Positions 7,391-17,875 of a stretch of 34,302 bases of DNA are shown one piece after another. A model generated the notes under the pieces. It searched no databases. It saw only the letters and a program-made list of their open reading frames with translations, and was not told the DNA's origin. Position 1 is the first letter of the stretch; each line of letters opens with the position of its first letter. Made by a program: the position numbers and the translations under genes. The DNA lies in contig ONSV01000041.1 in assembly GCA_900320585.1 (NCBI GenBank), positions 1 to 34,302 of the forward strand, in the 5' to 3' direction. This DNA is from an uncultured Prevotellaceae bacterium (lineage in GTDB: Bacteria > Bacteroidota > Bacteroidia > Bacteroidales > Bacteroidaceae).

Positions 7391-10060
7391 ATGAGAAACA
7401 GATCAATCAACCGTTCCAAGTGGACATTCCTTACCATGCTTCTGATGCTATTGGTCACCTCGCCCATGGCAGGAAAGGTAAAAGTGAAAGACAACACACC
7501 TCAGACCACCTATGCGGCCTCTCTTTTAGGCGCATTTGACCCCCACTTTTCGCTTACTATCTCAGTGAGCGGGAAAGGCGAGGCCGAAGGTTTCACCATC
7601 AGTAGGAAAGGAAAGAAGATATCCATCGTCGGCAATGATGGCAGCGGGGCCATTTATGGTGCCAACAAGTTGCTGGAATGCTATGAGGCCGACCCTACCT
7701 TAGCCTCACTCACCACCCTCACCGAAGTGCCTGAGATGAAGTTGCGCGGTGCCTGCGTAGGACTCCAGAAAACCGTCTACCTGCCAGGTCACCGCGTGTA
7801 CGAATACCCCTACACCCCTGAGAACTTCCCCTGGTTCTACGACAAGGACCTCTGGTTGAGATACCTCGACATGCTGGCCTCGAACAACATGAACACGGTG
7901 TATCTGTGGAACGGGCACCCCTTCGCCTCGCTGGTGAAACTAGACGACTATCCCTTCGCCCCTGAGGTGGATGATGCGACGATGCTCCAGAACCAGGAGA
8001 TGTTCTCGTTTCTCACCACCGAGGCCGAGCGCAGGGGCATCCGCGTGATACAGATGTTCTACAACATCATCGTATCGAAGCCCTTCGCCGACCATTACGG
8101 CATCAAGACCCAGGACCGCAACCGTCCCATCACTCCGCTGATAGCCGACTACACCCGCAAGAGCATCTCCGCCTTCGTGCAGAAATACCCCAATGTGGGA
8201 TTCCTGGTATGTCTGGGCGAGGCCATGTCGGGTATCGACACCGACATCAAGTGGATGACCGAGACCGTTATCCCTGGCATCAAGGATGGTCTGGCCGCCT
8301 CGGGTCGCACCGACACGCCCCCCATCATCCTCCGCAACCACGACACCGACGGTCCGGCCGTATTGAAGGCGTCGCTCCCGCTCTACCCCAATATCTACAC
8401 GATGAACAAGTATACCGGTGAGAGCCTCACCACCTACGAGCCCGGAGGACCGTGGGGAGAGACCCACCGCCAGTTGGCCGCGGCGGCCCCCATCCACATC
8501 GACAACGTGCATATCCTTGCCAACCTTGAGCCATGGCGCTGGTCGTCACCCGCCTTCACCCAGAAAGCCGTGGACGCCATGCATCGTGTACACCACAGCA
8601 AAGGACTCCACCTCTACCCCCAAGCCAGCTACTGGGACTGGCCCTACACCGCCGACAAACTCTCTGACGGGCAGCGCCTGTTGCAGATCGACCGCGACTG
8701 GATGTGGTACAAAGCCTGGGGTCGCTACGCATGGAACTGCCATCGCGGCGACGACAAGACATTCTGGATCCGTCGGCTGAGCGACTACTACGGCATCGAC
8801 ACGACTGCGGCAGGCCATCTTTTGAAAGCCTATGACGAGGTGGGCGAGATAGCCCCCAAACTGCTGCGTCGTTTCGGCATCACCGAAGGCAACCGCCAGA
8901 CGCTGCTCCTCGGCATGAGGATGACACAATTGGTCAATCCCTACAAGTTCACTATCTACCCCGGTTTCTACGAGAGTTGCGGACCACAGGGCGAGAAGCT
9001 GATTGAGTATGTGGAGAAAGAATGGAAAGGCGAGAAGCATGTGGGCGAACTACCCCTTGACATCATCGAACAATGCGTCGGCCACGGCATGAGGGCGTCG
9101 GAGGAGCTCATCAACGGTCTTGAAAATGTAAAGGCTACCAAGCATCAGGATGAACTGAAGAGGGTTTTCAACGACATGGCTTGCTATACCACCTTTGCCC
9201 ATGCATTTCAGCAAAAAGTGCTCGCTGCCCAACAGGTGCTCAACTACAAATGGACCAAGGACACGAAGTATCTTGATGCTGCCGTGCCGCTGCTTGAAAA
9301 GAGTCTGGACGCCTGGAAGATGCTGTGCACACTGACCGAGGACACCTATCTTTACGCCAACTCCATGCAGACCTCGCAGCGCCGCGTTCCTATAGGTGGC
9401 GACAAAGGCAACTATAAGACCTGGACCGACATGCTGCCCATCTACGAGGAAGAGTTGGAGAACCTGAAAGCCAACATCGCGAAGCTGCACGCTCCCCAGC
9501 CTGCCTCAGCCACCCATATCCTCCCTGCACGTGCCGCCAATGTGCAACTCATCTACGCGGGCAGTCCCATTCGGTCTGAAGGAAAATCAGCAGAAGTGGC
9601 ATGCGTGCCGCTCACCAACAACGCCCTGCTCTTTGAGGGGCGCACGGAACGCATCGACACCGTCGCCCCCGAACTGCAAGCGATGCAGGCTCTGGTGCTC
9701 AACCGCGACACCACGCGCATCCAAGGCACAACGGTAGAGTTCAGCTGCAAAGAACCCGTGAAAATGCTCGTAGGCTTCTTCGTCGATGACGACTCGAAAT
9801 GGGCCCGCCCGCCGAAACTCGAGACCGACGCCACCGGCAACGAATACGGCCAGGCCGAACCCGTGTTGAGCAATGCCGTCAACATGACGGGCATGCCCAC
9901 CGTCAACATCCACGCCTATCATTTCGGCGCCGGGCATCACGTCATCAACCTGCCCAAGGGCATCATCATGGTGGCCGGTTTCACCACCGATGATATCAAG
10001 CCCCGCGATGCCAGCCTCCAAGGTGCCGGCGACGAGATAGACTGGCTCTTCATGAAATAA
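7391..10060 (+). CDS. Secreted alpha-glucuronidase-like (GH67/GH115-type fold) hydrolase
   Basis: An 889-residue protein. Residues 1-28 form a signal peptide with a basic N-terminus (RNRSINRSKW) and a hydrophobic core. Residues about 35-110 contain GSGAIYGANKLLEC, the small alpha/beta domain found in front of GH67, GH115, GH20 and GH84 barrels. EVPEMKLRGACVG then opens a TIM-barrel-like region (about 115-480), with E277 in FLVCLGEAMSG as a candidate acidic catalytic residue (inference). A helical part follows, then a C-terminal beta domain (about 730-889). The match to GH115 or GH67 is by layout rather than by their exact active-site blocks, so the protein may belong to a related unnamed family. 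The start is set by the upstream promoter and the signal peptide. The GH43/GH2 gene begins 30 bp downstream in the same operon, which suggests a shared extracytoplasmic substrate. Confidence 0.75.
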   Translation: MRNRSINRSKWTFLTMLLMLLVTSPMAGKVKVKDNTPQTTYAASLLGAFDPHFSLTISVSGKGEAEGFTISRKGKKISIVGNDGSGAIYGANKLLECYEADPTLASLTTLTEVPEMKLRGACVGLQKTVYLPGHRVYEYPYTPENFPWFYDKDLWLRYLDMLASNNMNTVYLWNGHPFASLVKLDDYPFAPEVDDATMLQNQEMFSFLTTEAERRGIRVIQMFYNIIVSKPFADHYGIKTQDRNRPITPLIADYTRKSISAFVQKYPNVGFLVCLGEAMSGIDTDIKWMTETVIPGIKDGLAASGRTDTPPIILRNHDTDGPAVLKASLPLYPNIYTMNKYTGESLTTYEPGGPWGETHRQLAAAAPIHIDNVHILANLEPWRWSSPAFTQKAVDAMHRVHHSKGLHLYPQASYWDWPYTADKLSDGQRLLQIDRDWMWYKAWGRYAWNCHRGDDKTFWIRRLSDYYGIDTTAAGHLLKAYDEVGEIAPKLLRRFGITEGNRQTLLLGMRMTQLVNPYKFTIYPGFYESCGPQGEKLIEYVEKEWKGEKHVGELPLDIIEQCVGHGMRASEELINGLENVKATKHQDELKRVFNDMACYTTFAHAFQQKVLAAQQVLNYKWTKDTKYLDAAVPLLEKSLDAWKMLCTLTEDTYLYANSMQTSQRRVPIGGDKGNYKTWTDMLPIYEEELENLKANIAKLHAPQPASATHILPARAANVQLIYAGSPIRSEGKSAEVACVPLTNNALLFEGRTERIDTVAPELQAMQALVLNRDTTRIQGTTVEFSCKEPVKMLVGFFVDDDSKWARPPKLETDATGNEYGQAEPVLSNAVNMTGMPTVNIHAYHFGAGHHVINLPKGIIMVAGFTTDDIKPRDASLQGAGDEIDWLFMK

Positions 10061-10090
10061 CCCAGAACCCCACGACATACCCGCTCCAAT

Positions 10091-13000
10091 ATGAAAAAAT
10101 CCCTGTTGCTCTCCCTGCTCCTTGCCTGCTTCGCCACCGTACAATCGCAAACGGTGCCCCAAGAGCGGATGCAGCAAATCTACGATGCCTCGCGCACGCC
10201 CTACAAATATGGCATGGTGATGGCACCACAGTCGAATTTTAGGAAATACGACTGTCCGATGGTATACCGCGAGAACGGGAAGTGGTATATGACCTTCGTG
10301 TGCTACGACGGCAAAGACGGCACCGACGGCCGTGGCTATGAGACCTGGATGGCCGAGAGCGACGACCTGCTCCACTGGACCATTCTGGAACGCGTGCTCG
10401 CACTGCCACCGACGAAACAAGGCAATGAGCCAGGCTCATGGGACCAGAACCAGGACTACGAGTGGGGCGGCAGCTACGAGATGCAATCCTTTAAAAAGCA
10501 GCACTGGATGACCTATATCGGTGGTCACGGCACGGGCTATGAGGCCGTGAACGCACCGCTGAGCATCGGCATGGCCTCGACGTCAGGCGACATCGCCACA
10601 GCCCACCAATGGAAGACCTACGACCATGCGCTGATGAGTTTCGACGACAAGGATGCCCAATGGTGGGAACAACTGACCCAATACAAGAGCACCATCTACT
10701 GGATCAAGGACAAGCGCCAGCGCATCAAAGGAGAAGAGAAATATCCCTTCGTGATGTTCTATAATGCCGGTGGCAAGGACGCCACCCATCCTAAGGGCGA
10801 GCGCATCGGCATCGCCCTGTCGAAAGACCTCAAGCATTGGAAGCGCTACCCTGGCAATCCCGTCTTTGCCCACGACACCGATGGCACCATCACCGGCGAT
10901 GCCCAACTCGTGCGCATGGGTGACGTGTGGGTGATGTACTATTTCTCGGCCTACAACCCCACCCGTGAATATAACGCCTACAACACGTTCGCCGCCAGCT
11001 ACGACCTGGTGCACTGGACCGACTGGACCGGTGACGACCTGATTATCCCCTCGAAGCCCTACGACGAGACGTTCGCCCACAAGAGTTGCGTGGTGAAGCA
11101 CGACGGCATCGTGTATCATTTCTACTGTGCCGTCAACGAAGCCGGCCAAAGAGGCATCGCCTTGGCCACGAGCCGGCATCTGGGCCAGAGCGAGGTGCAT
11201 TTCCCCGCACCCGAGCCCACAGGGCACCGCGTTCTGCTGCCGTTGAATGACGACTGGCAAATCACGCACAACGGCAAGGAACTGCACGCCGACATCCCCA
11301 TCAACCTCGACGACTACTACGGTGCCGTGCAGAAAGAGCATGGCAACCTGCATGGAGAGGCCCTCTTCCGCAAGACCTTCAAAGCCCCCGCCCTCACCGG
11401 CAAGCAATACTTCCTCCGTTTCGAAGGCGTGGGCACCTACGCCGACATCACACTCAACGGCCAGCATCTCGGGAGATACGACATTGGCCGCACCACAGAG
11501 ACCATCGATGTCACGCCACACATCCACATCGGCGAGTCGAACACGCTGGAAGTCAAGGTCAGCCATCCTTCCGGCATTACCGACATGCCATGGGTCTGCG
11601 GTGGGTGCAGCAGCGAATGGGGATTCAGCGAGGGCAGCCAACCCTTCGGCATCTTCCGTCCCGTCACCCTTGAGGTCACCGACCCCGTGCGCATAGAACC
11701 CTTCGGGGTGCATGTATGGAACAATGCCTCATGCGACTCGCTGTTCATTAAGACTGAAGTGAAGAACTATGGTCAGGAGACCATGGAAATCGAATTCATC
11801 AACAAACTCTGTGAGAAGAGCGGCAAGCAAGTCGTGCGCCTCACCGAGAGCCTCACTCTTGCACCTGGAGAAAGCCGCACGATACGCCAACAGACAGCCC
11901 TTGTTCAACCTAAGTTGTGGAGTCCGGCCAAGCCCTATCTCTACAATGTCAACACCCTGATCAAGCGCAACGGCAAAGCCACGGAGAGCACCAACACACC
12001 CTATGGCATCTGCTCCACCTCCTGGCCTAAGACCCGGAAAGACGGCGACCAGCGTTTCTGGCTCAACGGCACCCCCGTCTTCATCAACGGCACCTGTGAG
12101 TATGAGCACCTTTTCGGCCAAAGCCATGCCTTCGGCCACGAGCAGATCGAGGCCCGCGTCAAGTTGGTGAAAGACCTCGGTTTCAATGCCTTCCGTGATG
12201 CCCATCAGCCCCACAACCTGCATTATCAAGAACTCCTCGACAAGGAGGGCATACTCTGGTGGCCCCAATTCTCAGCCCATATCTGGTATGACACGCCCGA
12301 GTTTCGAGAGAGTTTCAAGCGCCACCTGCGGCAATGGGTGAAAGAACGCCGCAACTCCCCATCCATCATCCTCTGGGGACTGCAGAACGAGAGCACCCTG
12401 CCCCGCGACTTCGCCGAGGAATGCTGTCAGATTATCCGCGAGATGGATCCCCGCTGCGGTTCACAGCGCCTCATCACCACCTGCAACGGCGGTGAGGGTG
12501 CCGACTGGAACGTAGTGCAGAACTGGAGCGGCACATACGGCGGCGATATCGACAAATACGGCGAGGAACTGAAAACACCCGAACAGTTGCTTAATGGAGA
12601 ATACGGTGCATGGCGTACCCTCGGCAACCACACTGGGGAGGGCTATACCGAGGAGAAATTCTGCCAACTCCTCGGGAAAAAAATACACTTGTCCGAGCAA
12701 GTAGCCGACAGCGTGTGCGGACAGTTCCACTGGTTGCTGTTGTCGCACGACAACCCCGGTAGGCGACAACCCGACGAGGCACTACGCCGCATCGACAAGG
12801 TTGGCCCCTTCAACTACAAAGGACTACTCACCATCTGGGAGCAGCCCACCGATGCATTCTACCTGTATCAGCAGCACTACAACCCCCAGCCCATCACCCC
12901 GATGACCAGCATCGTCGATGAGAACCTGCTTCAGCCCGCCGAGGGCTACGCCTATCTCTACCGCATCAACTGCGGCGGCGACCTCTACACCGACTCCTTC

Positions 13001-13861
13001 GGCAAAAATTGGATGCAGGACGACCAGCAGTGGTCGCACTCCTGGGGAGAGCGGTTCGAGGGCGTTTCACCCTATCAGGCATCGCAGACCCGCAACGACT
13101 CCATCTCATCGCCCCTTTTCCAGACCTCGCGTTTCGGCCGTCACGAGCTGAGTTACCACTTCCCCGCCCCCGCCGGCAAATACCGTGTGGAGCTCTACTT
13201 CATCGAGCCCTGGTTCCGCCAGGCCGATGCAGAGGGACTGCGCATCTTCGACGTGGCGGTGAACGACAGCACCGTGATCAACGACCTCGACATCTGGGCG
13301 CAGGCCCACTACGGGCGGCCCTACAAGCGCGTGGTGGAAGTGGAGAACCACGGTGAGGAGATCAGCGTCAGTTTTCCAGAGGTGAAAGTGGGGCAAGCCA
13401 TGATCTCGGCCATCGCCATCGCCTCGGCCGAGACGGATATGGTGCCCGACTTCCCCCTATCGGTCACGACCCAATGGGCCGACTTCGACCGCGACATCCT
13501 CGTGAAGACCCCCGACTCACTCCTTCCACCCACATCACGAACCGCTATGGAAATCGAAGGCAAGAAAGTGAAGAACCGCATGGAATGGGACTTCAGCGTC
13601 GGCGTGGCCAAGGTGTATGCCCTCAGGTGGAAGTACTACAACCCGGAAAAAGCCCGGCAGCTGCACGTCAGGATTACCGATGCGAAAGGCACGGTTTACA
13701 AGGACGATGACATCACATTCCTCCAGACCCAACAGAAAGTCACGAAGCGCAAGACCACCAGCATCACTACCGGCACCCAAGTGAATGCCGGCCAATACCA
13801 TGTGGAGCTCTGTGGCGAGGGCATCGCCGACATGCTCTTCGACCCGTTGACGGTGGAGTGA
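10091..13861 (+). CDS. GH43-like propeller + GH2 hydrolase + malectin-like fusion enzyme
   Basis: A 1256-residue secreted multidomain protein with a signal peptide at about 1-20 (cleavage near TVQS-QT). Residues about 30-380 look like a five-bladed GH43-type propeller, with D54 in KYDCPMV as a candidate base and repeated blade motifs (SDDLLHWT, SKDLKHWK, SYDLVHWT). Residues about 385-560 are a GH2 sugar-binding beta domain (FEGVGTYADITLNG), followed by an immunoglobulin-like domain. The GH2 barrel follows: NE in LWGLQNES gives acid/base E767, and NGEYGAW gives the likely nucleophile E837. Residues about 955-1118 (INCGG, YTD, then LSYHFPAPAGKY) resemble a malectin-type carbohydrate-binding domain, and a C-terminal beta tail ends the protein. 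It could remove two different sugars from one side chain. Specificity is unknown, since GH2 and GH43 are both broad families. It is the last gene of its operon. Confidence 0.88.
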   Translation: MKKSLLLSLLLACFATVQSQTVPQERMQQIYDASRTPYKYGMVMAPQSNFRKYDCPMVYRENGKWYMTFVCYDGKDGTDGRGYETWMAESDDLLHWTILERVLALPPTKQGNEPGSWDQNQDYEWGGSYEMQSFKKQHWMTYIGGHGTGYEAVNAPLSIGMASTSGDIATAHQWKTYDHALMSFDDKDAQWWEQLTQYKSTIYWIKDKRQRIKGEEKYPFVMFYNAGGKDATHPKGERIGIALSKDLKHWKRYPGNPVFAHDTDGTITGDAQLVRMGDVWVMYYFSAYNPTREYNAYNTFAASYDLVHWTDWTGDDLIIPSKPYDETFAHKSCVVKHDGIVYHFYCAVNEAGQRGIALATSRHLGQSEVHFPAPEPTGHRVLLPLNDDWQITHNGKELHADIPINLDDYYGAVQKEHGNLHGEALFRKTFKAPALTGKQYFLRFEGVGTYADITLNGQHLGRYDIGRTTETIDVTPHIHIGESNTLEVKVSHPSGITDMPWVCGGCSSEWGFSEGSQPFGIFRPVTLEVTDPVRIEPFGVHVWNNASCDSLFIKTEVKNYGQETMEIEFINKLCEKSGKQVVRLTESLTLAPGESRTIRQQTALVQPKLWSPAKPYLYNVNTLIKRNGKATESTNTPYGICSTSWPKTRKDGDQRFWLNGTPVFINGTCEYEHLFGQSHAFGHEQIEARVKLVKDLGFNAFRDAHQPHNLHYQELLDKEGILWWPQFSAHIWYDTPEFRESFKRHLRQWVKERRNSPSIILWGLQNESTLPRDFAEECCQIIREMDPRCGSQRLITTCNGGEGADWNVVQNWSGTYGGDIDKYGEELKTPEQLLNGEYGAWRTLGNHTGEGYTEEKFCQLLGKKIHLSEQVADSVCGQFHWLLLSHDNPGRRQPDEALRRIDKVGPFNYKGLLTIWEQPTDAFYLYQQHYNPQPITPMTSIVDENLLQPAEGYAYLYRINCGGDLYTDSFGKNWMQDDQQWSHSWGERFEGVSPYQASQTRNDSISSPLFQTSRFGRHELSYHFPAPAGKYRVELYFIEPWFRQADAEGLRIFDVAVNDSTVINDLDIWAQAHYGRPYKRVVEVENHGEEISVSFPEVKVGQAMISAIAIASAETDMVPDFPLSVTTQWADFDRDILVKTPDSLLPPTSRTAMEIEGKKVKNRMEWDFSVGVAKVYALRWKYYNPEKARQLHVRITDAKGTVYKDDDITFLQTQQKVTKRKTTSITTGTQVNAGQYHVELCGEGIADMLFDPLTVE

Positions 13862-13866
13862 GCCGA

Positions 13867-13975
13867 GTTCAGAAGTTCAGAAGTTCAGGAGTTCAGGAGT
13901 TCAGACATTACCACTGCAAACATTCATTGAGCATAATGAGGTGAATTCGGACAATTGTCTGGACTTCTGAACTAC
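13867..13975. repeat. Octamer tandem repeat within a dispersed intergenic element (full-length copy)
   Basis: Five tandem 8-bp units of the form GTTCAG(A/G)(A/C) run from 13867 to 13906. They are followed by a 36-bp segment that recurs with 31 of 36 matches at 25187-25222. The element closes with TCTGGACTTCTGAACT (13959 onwards), nearly the reverse complement of its beginning (15 of 16 bases), so the whole can fold back on itself. It contains no coding region and lies directly after the GH2 stop codon. Together with the hairpin at 14015 it fills the 212-bp gap before the GH3 gene. Confidence 0.75.
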
Positions 13976-14014
13976 AAAAAGTTGAGCGAATGCGAAACTT
14001 CAAACATTTATAAT

Positions 14015-14055
14015 ACGAAATCTCCCTATAACAATTTGCTATAGGGAGATTTCGT
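14015..14055. terminator. Bidirectional hairpin terminator
   Basis: Arms 14015-14030 and 14040-14055 are perfect 16-bp reverse complements with a 9-nt loop, flanked by AT-rich sequence. It separates convergent genes ending at 13861 (+) and 14074 (-). Confidence 0.85.
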
Positions 14056-14073
14056 TTTCGTATATACCTCTTA

Positions 14074-16431
14074 CTATCGCTTCAAGAGATTCATCTTTGC
14101 TTGTGGTTTCATCACGTCGTTGGCCTTTTGTGTCTGCGCCTTGACATCCGCACTGAGCGTGGCCTTGATATCCTGCGAGGAGACACCCACGAGGAACTGG
14201 TATGCGCCCTCAGCCACAACCCATGCTGAGGCACTCTCGTCGAACGAGGCGAGGTCGGCGGTCTTCACCTGAAGCGTGAGGGTCTGGCTCTCACCGGGTT
14301 TCAATAGTCGGGTCTTGGCATAGGCCTTCAGTTCCTTGGCAGGCTTGTTGGCAGCCTTGTTGTCGGGAGCAGAGACATAGAGCTGCACCACCTCCTTGCC
14401 ATCAAACTTACCTGTGTTCTTCACCACTACGCTCACCTCAAAGCCATCGCCCTTGGGAGCGACCTTCGCGTCGCTCAGGTCGAACGTGGTGTAGCTCAGT
14501 CCATATCCGAAGGGATAGCTCACGGGGACGTCGAAAGAGTCGAAATAGCGGTATCCCACATAGATGTCCTCCTCATAGTCGGTGAAGTCGACATTCCTCA
14601 CATCGCCTTTCTGTCCCTGCTTCATCATGTCGATACGGGGATCCTCGTCGATTGGGAAGTTCTTCGACGAGTAGGCATCGGTGAAGAGCACCGGCCAGGT
14701 CATGGTGAATTTTCCCGATGGCGACTGCTTGCCGCTGAGCACGTCGACCACGCTGTTGCCGCCCTCCTGGCCAGCCTGCCAAGCGCAGAGGATGGCATCG
14801 GGGAGATTTTTCCATGAGGCGGTCTCTATCACGCCGCCGATGTTCAGCAACACCACCACCTGCTTGCCAGCCTTGTGGTAAACCTCGCATACCTGCTCGA
14901 GGAGCGAGCGCTCAGAGGCGCTGAGATTGAAGTCGGCCACCTTGCGGTCGAGGAACTCGCCAGAGAGACGGCCGAGGGTAACCACTGCCACATCGGCATC
15001 AGCAGCCTGTGCTGCCAGCTCGTCGGCAGAGAACTGCCGCTCTGCGGGCAGGGGCTGTGGCAGGAAACGCATCAGCTGAGCAGCATTGGGGTCTTTTTTG
15101 GCAGCCTCCTCCATAGCAGCCTCGGCCTTGGCCTTACAATCGGCGAGGTAGGTCTCGTAACTTTTCTTCAGTTCTTCGGAAACGGTAAAGCCACCGTTCT
15201 TCATACCATCGAGCAGCGAGACGACATAGGCATGGTTCACATTGCCCGACCCTGTGCCGCCGGCGATGAAGTCGTAGGAGGTATTGCCGTAGAGGGCCAC
15301 CTTCTTCACACCCTCGCCGAAAGGCAAGGCATTCTCATTCTTCATCAGCACCATGCCTTCGACAGCCGACTGGCGTGTCACCTGGGCATGGGCCTTCAGG
15401 TCGGGCTTGTTGGAATACTTGTAACCCTGATAGCGCGGGCTCTTCTCCACGAGTTTGAGGATTCGCTGCACGTTGCGGTCAAGGTCGGCCTCGGCCAATT
15501 TGCCACTCTTCACGCCGGCCACGATGGAGTCGAACTGCTCGGCCTTACCAGGCTGGAGCATGTCGTTGCCGGCCCACATCTGCAGGGCACCGTCCTTTCC
15601 GCCAAACCAGTCGGTCATCACCGTGCCCTCATATCCCCACTCATCGCGGAGGATGGTTTCGACGAGGTCCTTGCTCTCAGAGGTGTAGATGCCGTTGATA
15701 TAGTTATACGAAGTCATCACCGTCCAGGGCTTGCTCTCCTTGATGGCAATCTCGAACCCCTTGAGATAAATCTCGCGGAGGGCACGTTGCGAGATATGCG
15801 CATCGTTGTTCATGCGGTTGGTCTCCTGGTTGTTGGCAGCGAAGTGCTTGATACTCGTGCCGACGTCGTTCTTCTGCACGCCACGGATATAGGCAGCAGC
15901 CGTTTTACCTGCCACCACTGGGTCTTCGGAGTAGTATTCGAAGTTGCGTCCGCAGAGGGGATTGCGCATGATGTTCAAAGCCGGAGCCAACAACACGTCG
16001 GCACCATATTCCTTCACCTCCTCACCGATGGCAGTGCCCACCTCCTCGACGAGTTGGGTGTTCCATGTCGAGGCAAGCAACGTGCCGATGGGGAAATGGG
16101 TGCAATAGTAAGTAGCGGTGTCGCCTTCACGGGTGGCATCGATACGAAGTCCGGCAGGTCCGTCGGCAAGCACGATGGCGGGGATGCCGAGTGAATCGAG
16201 GGGATAGGTGGTGCCGGCGGCACCCGGCACGATGTTGCGTGTGGCTCCGATGACGGCATCATCGCCGCTGAAGCCTACCATACCTGTGCCGATGACGAAA
16301 TGTGCTTTGTCTTCAAGTGATAGTTTTGCCATTGTCTCTTCTTGGTTGATGGTGTTCTGTAGTCCCTTTTCCGAGGTACAGCCTCCGGCGATGAGGACCA
16401 CGGCGAAGGCAGAGATAAGATACTTTTTCAT
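14074..16431 (-). CDS. GH3 family glycosidase, lipoprotein (beta-glucosidase/beta-xylosidase type)
   Basis: A 785-residue protein. The signal peptide ends in a lipobox (LIAGGC, C18), so it is predicted to be membrane-anchored, in the periplasm or at the surface. The N-terminal barrel carries DGPAGLRI, LAPALNIMRNPLCGRNFEYY, KHFAANNQE and VMTDWFGG, all GH3 hallmarks; D274 in MTDW is the catalytic nucleophile. The second alpha/beta sandwich domain (about 370-620) should supply the acid/base. YPFGYGLSYTTF leads into a C-terminal fibronectin-III-like domain. Length and domain order match the common Bacteroidetes exo-beta-glycosidases. It is 24 bp downstream of the CE1-like esterase gene and almost certainly co-transcribed with it. 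GH3 members split beta-glucosides, xylosides and others; the exact sugar cannot be told here. Confidence 0.95.
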   Translation of the reverse strand: MKKYLISAFAVVLIAGGCTSEKGLQNTINQEETMAKLSLEDKAHFVIGTGMVGFSGDDAVIGATRNIVPGAAGTTYPLDSLGIPAIVLADGPAGLRIDATREGDTATYYCTHFPIGTLLASTWNTQLVEEVGTAIGEEVKEYGADVLLAPALNIMRNPLCGRNFEYYSEDPVVAGKTAAAYIRGVQKNDVGTSIKHFAANNQETNRMNNDAHISQRALREIYLKGFEIAIKESKPWTVMTSYNYINGIYTSESKDLVETILRDEWGYEGTVMTDWFGGKDGALQMWAGNDMLQPGKAEQFDSIVAGVKSGKLAEADLDRNVQRILKLVEKSPRYQGYKYSNKPDLKAHAQVTRQSAVEGMVLMKNENALPFGEGVKKVALYGNTSYDFIAGGTGSGNVNHAYVVSLLDGMKNGGFTVSEELKKSYETYLADCKAKAEAAMEEAAKKDPNAAQLMRFLPQPLPAERQFSADELAAQAADADVAVVTLGRLSGEFLDRKVADFNLSASERSLLEQVCEVYHKAGKQVVVLLNIGGVIETASWKNLPDAILCAWQAGQEGGNSVVDVLSGKQSPSGKFTMTWPVLFTDAYSSKNFPIDEDPRIDMMKQGQKGDVRNVDFTDYEEDIYVGYRYFDSFDVPVSYPFGYGLSYTTFDLSDAKVAPKGDGFEVSVVVKNTGKFDGKEVVQLYVSAPDNKAANKPAKELKAYAKTRLLKPGESQTLTLQVKTADLASFDESASAWVVAEGAYQFLVGVSSQDIKATLSADVKAQTQKANDVMKPQAKMNLLKR

Positions 16432-16455
16432 GGTGTGGTTATTATTTTTTATAAA

Positions 16456-17742
<1,287 letters not shown>

Positions 17743-17803
17743 CTAAGAAACTTTGAATAAAAATGTTGTTACATACCACAACGAGGGTGTGGGGGAGATT
17801 GTG

Positions 17804-17811
17804 TAATTTTG
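17804..17811 (+). promoter_or_regulatory. Candidate -7 element for the alpha/beta-hydrolase gene
   Basis: TAATTTTG matches TAnnTTTG and lies 64 bases before the start codon. No convincing -33 box is seen at the right distance. With the divergent element at 17688 it forms a two-way promoter region between 17661 and 17876, which holds no gene. Confidence 0.45.
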
Positions 17812-17875
17812 CAAACGACTGAACGACTATATTGTCTGCCAACATTTAATCACACAACTATTCATTACAACCAAC

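Noticed and set aside
13867-13906. CRISPR-like array
   Set aside because: Units are only 8 bp, directly adjacent, with no spacers and no cas genes nearby.
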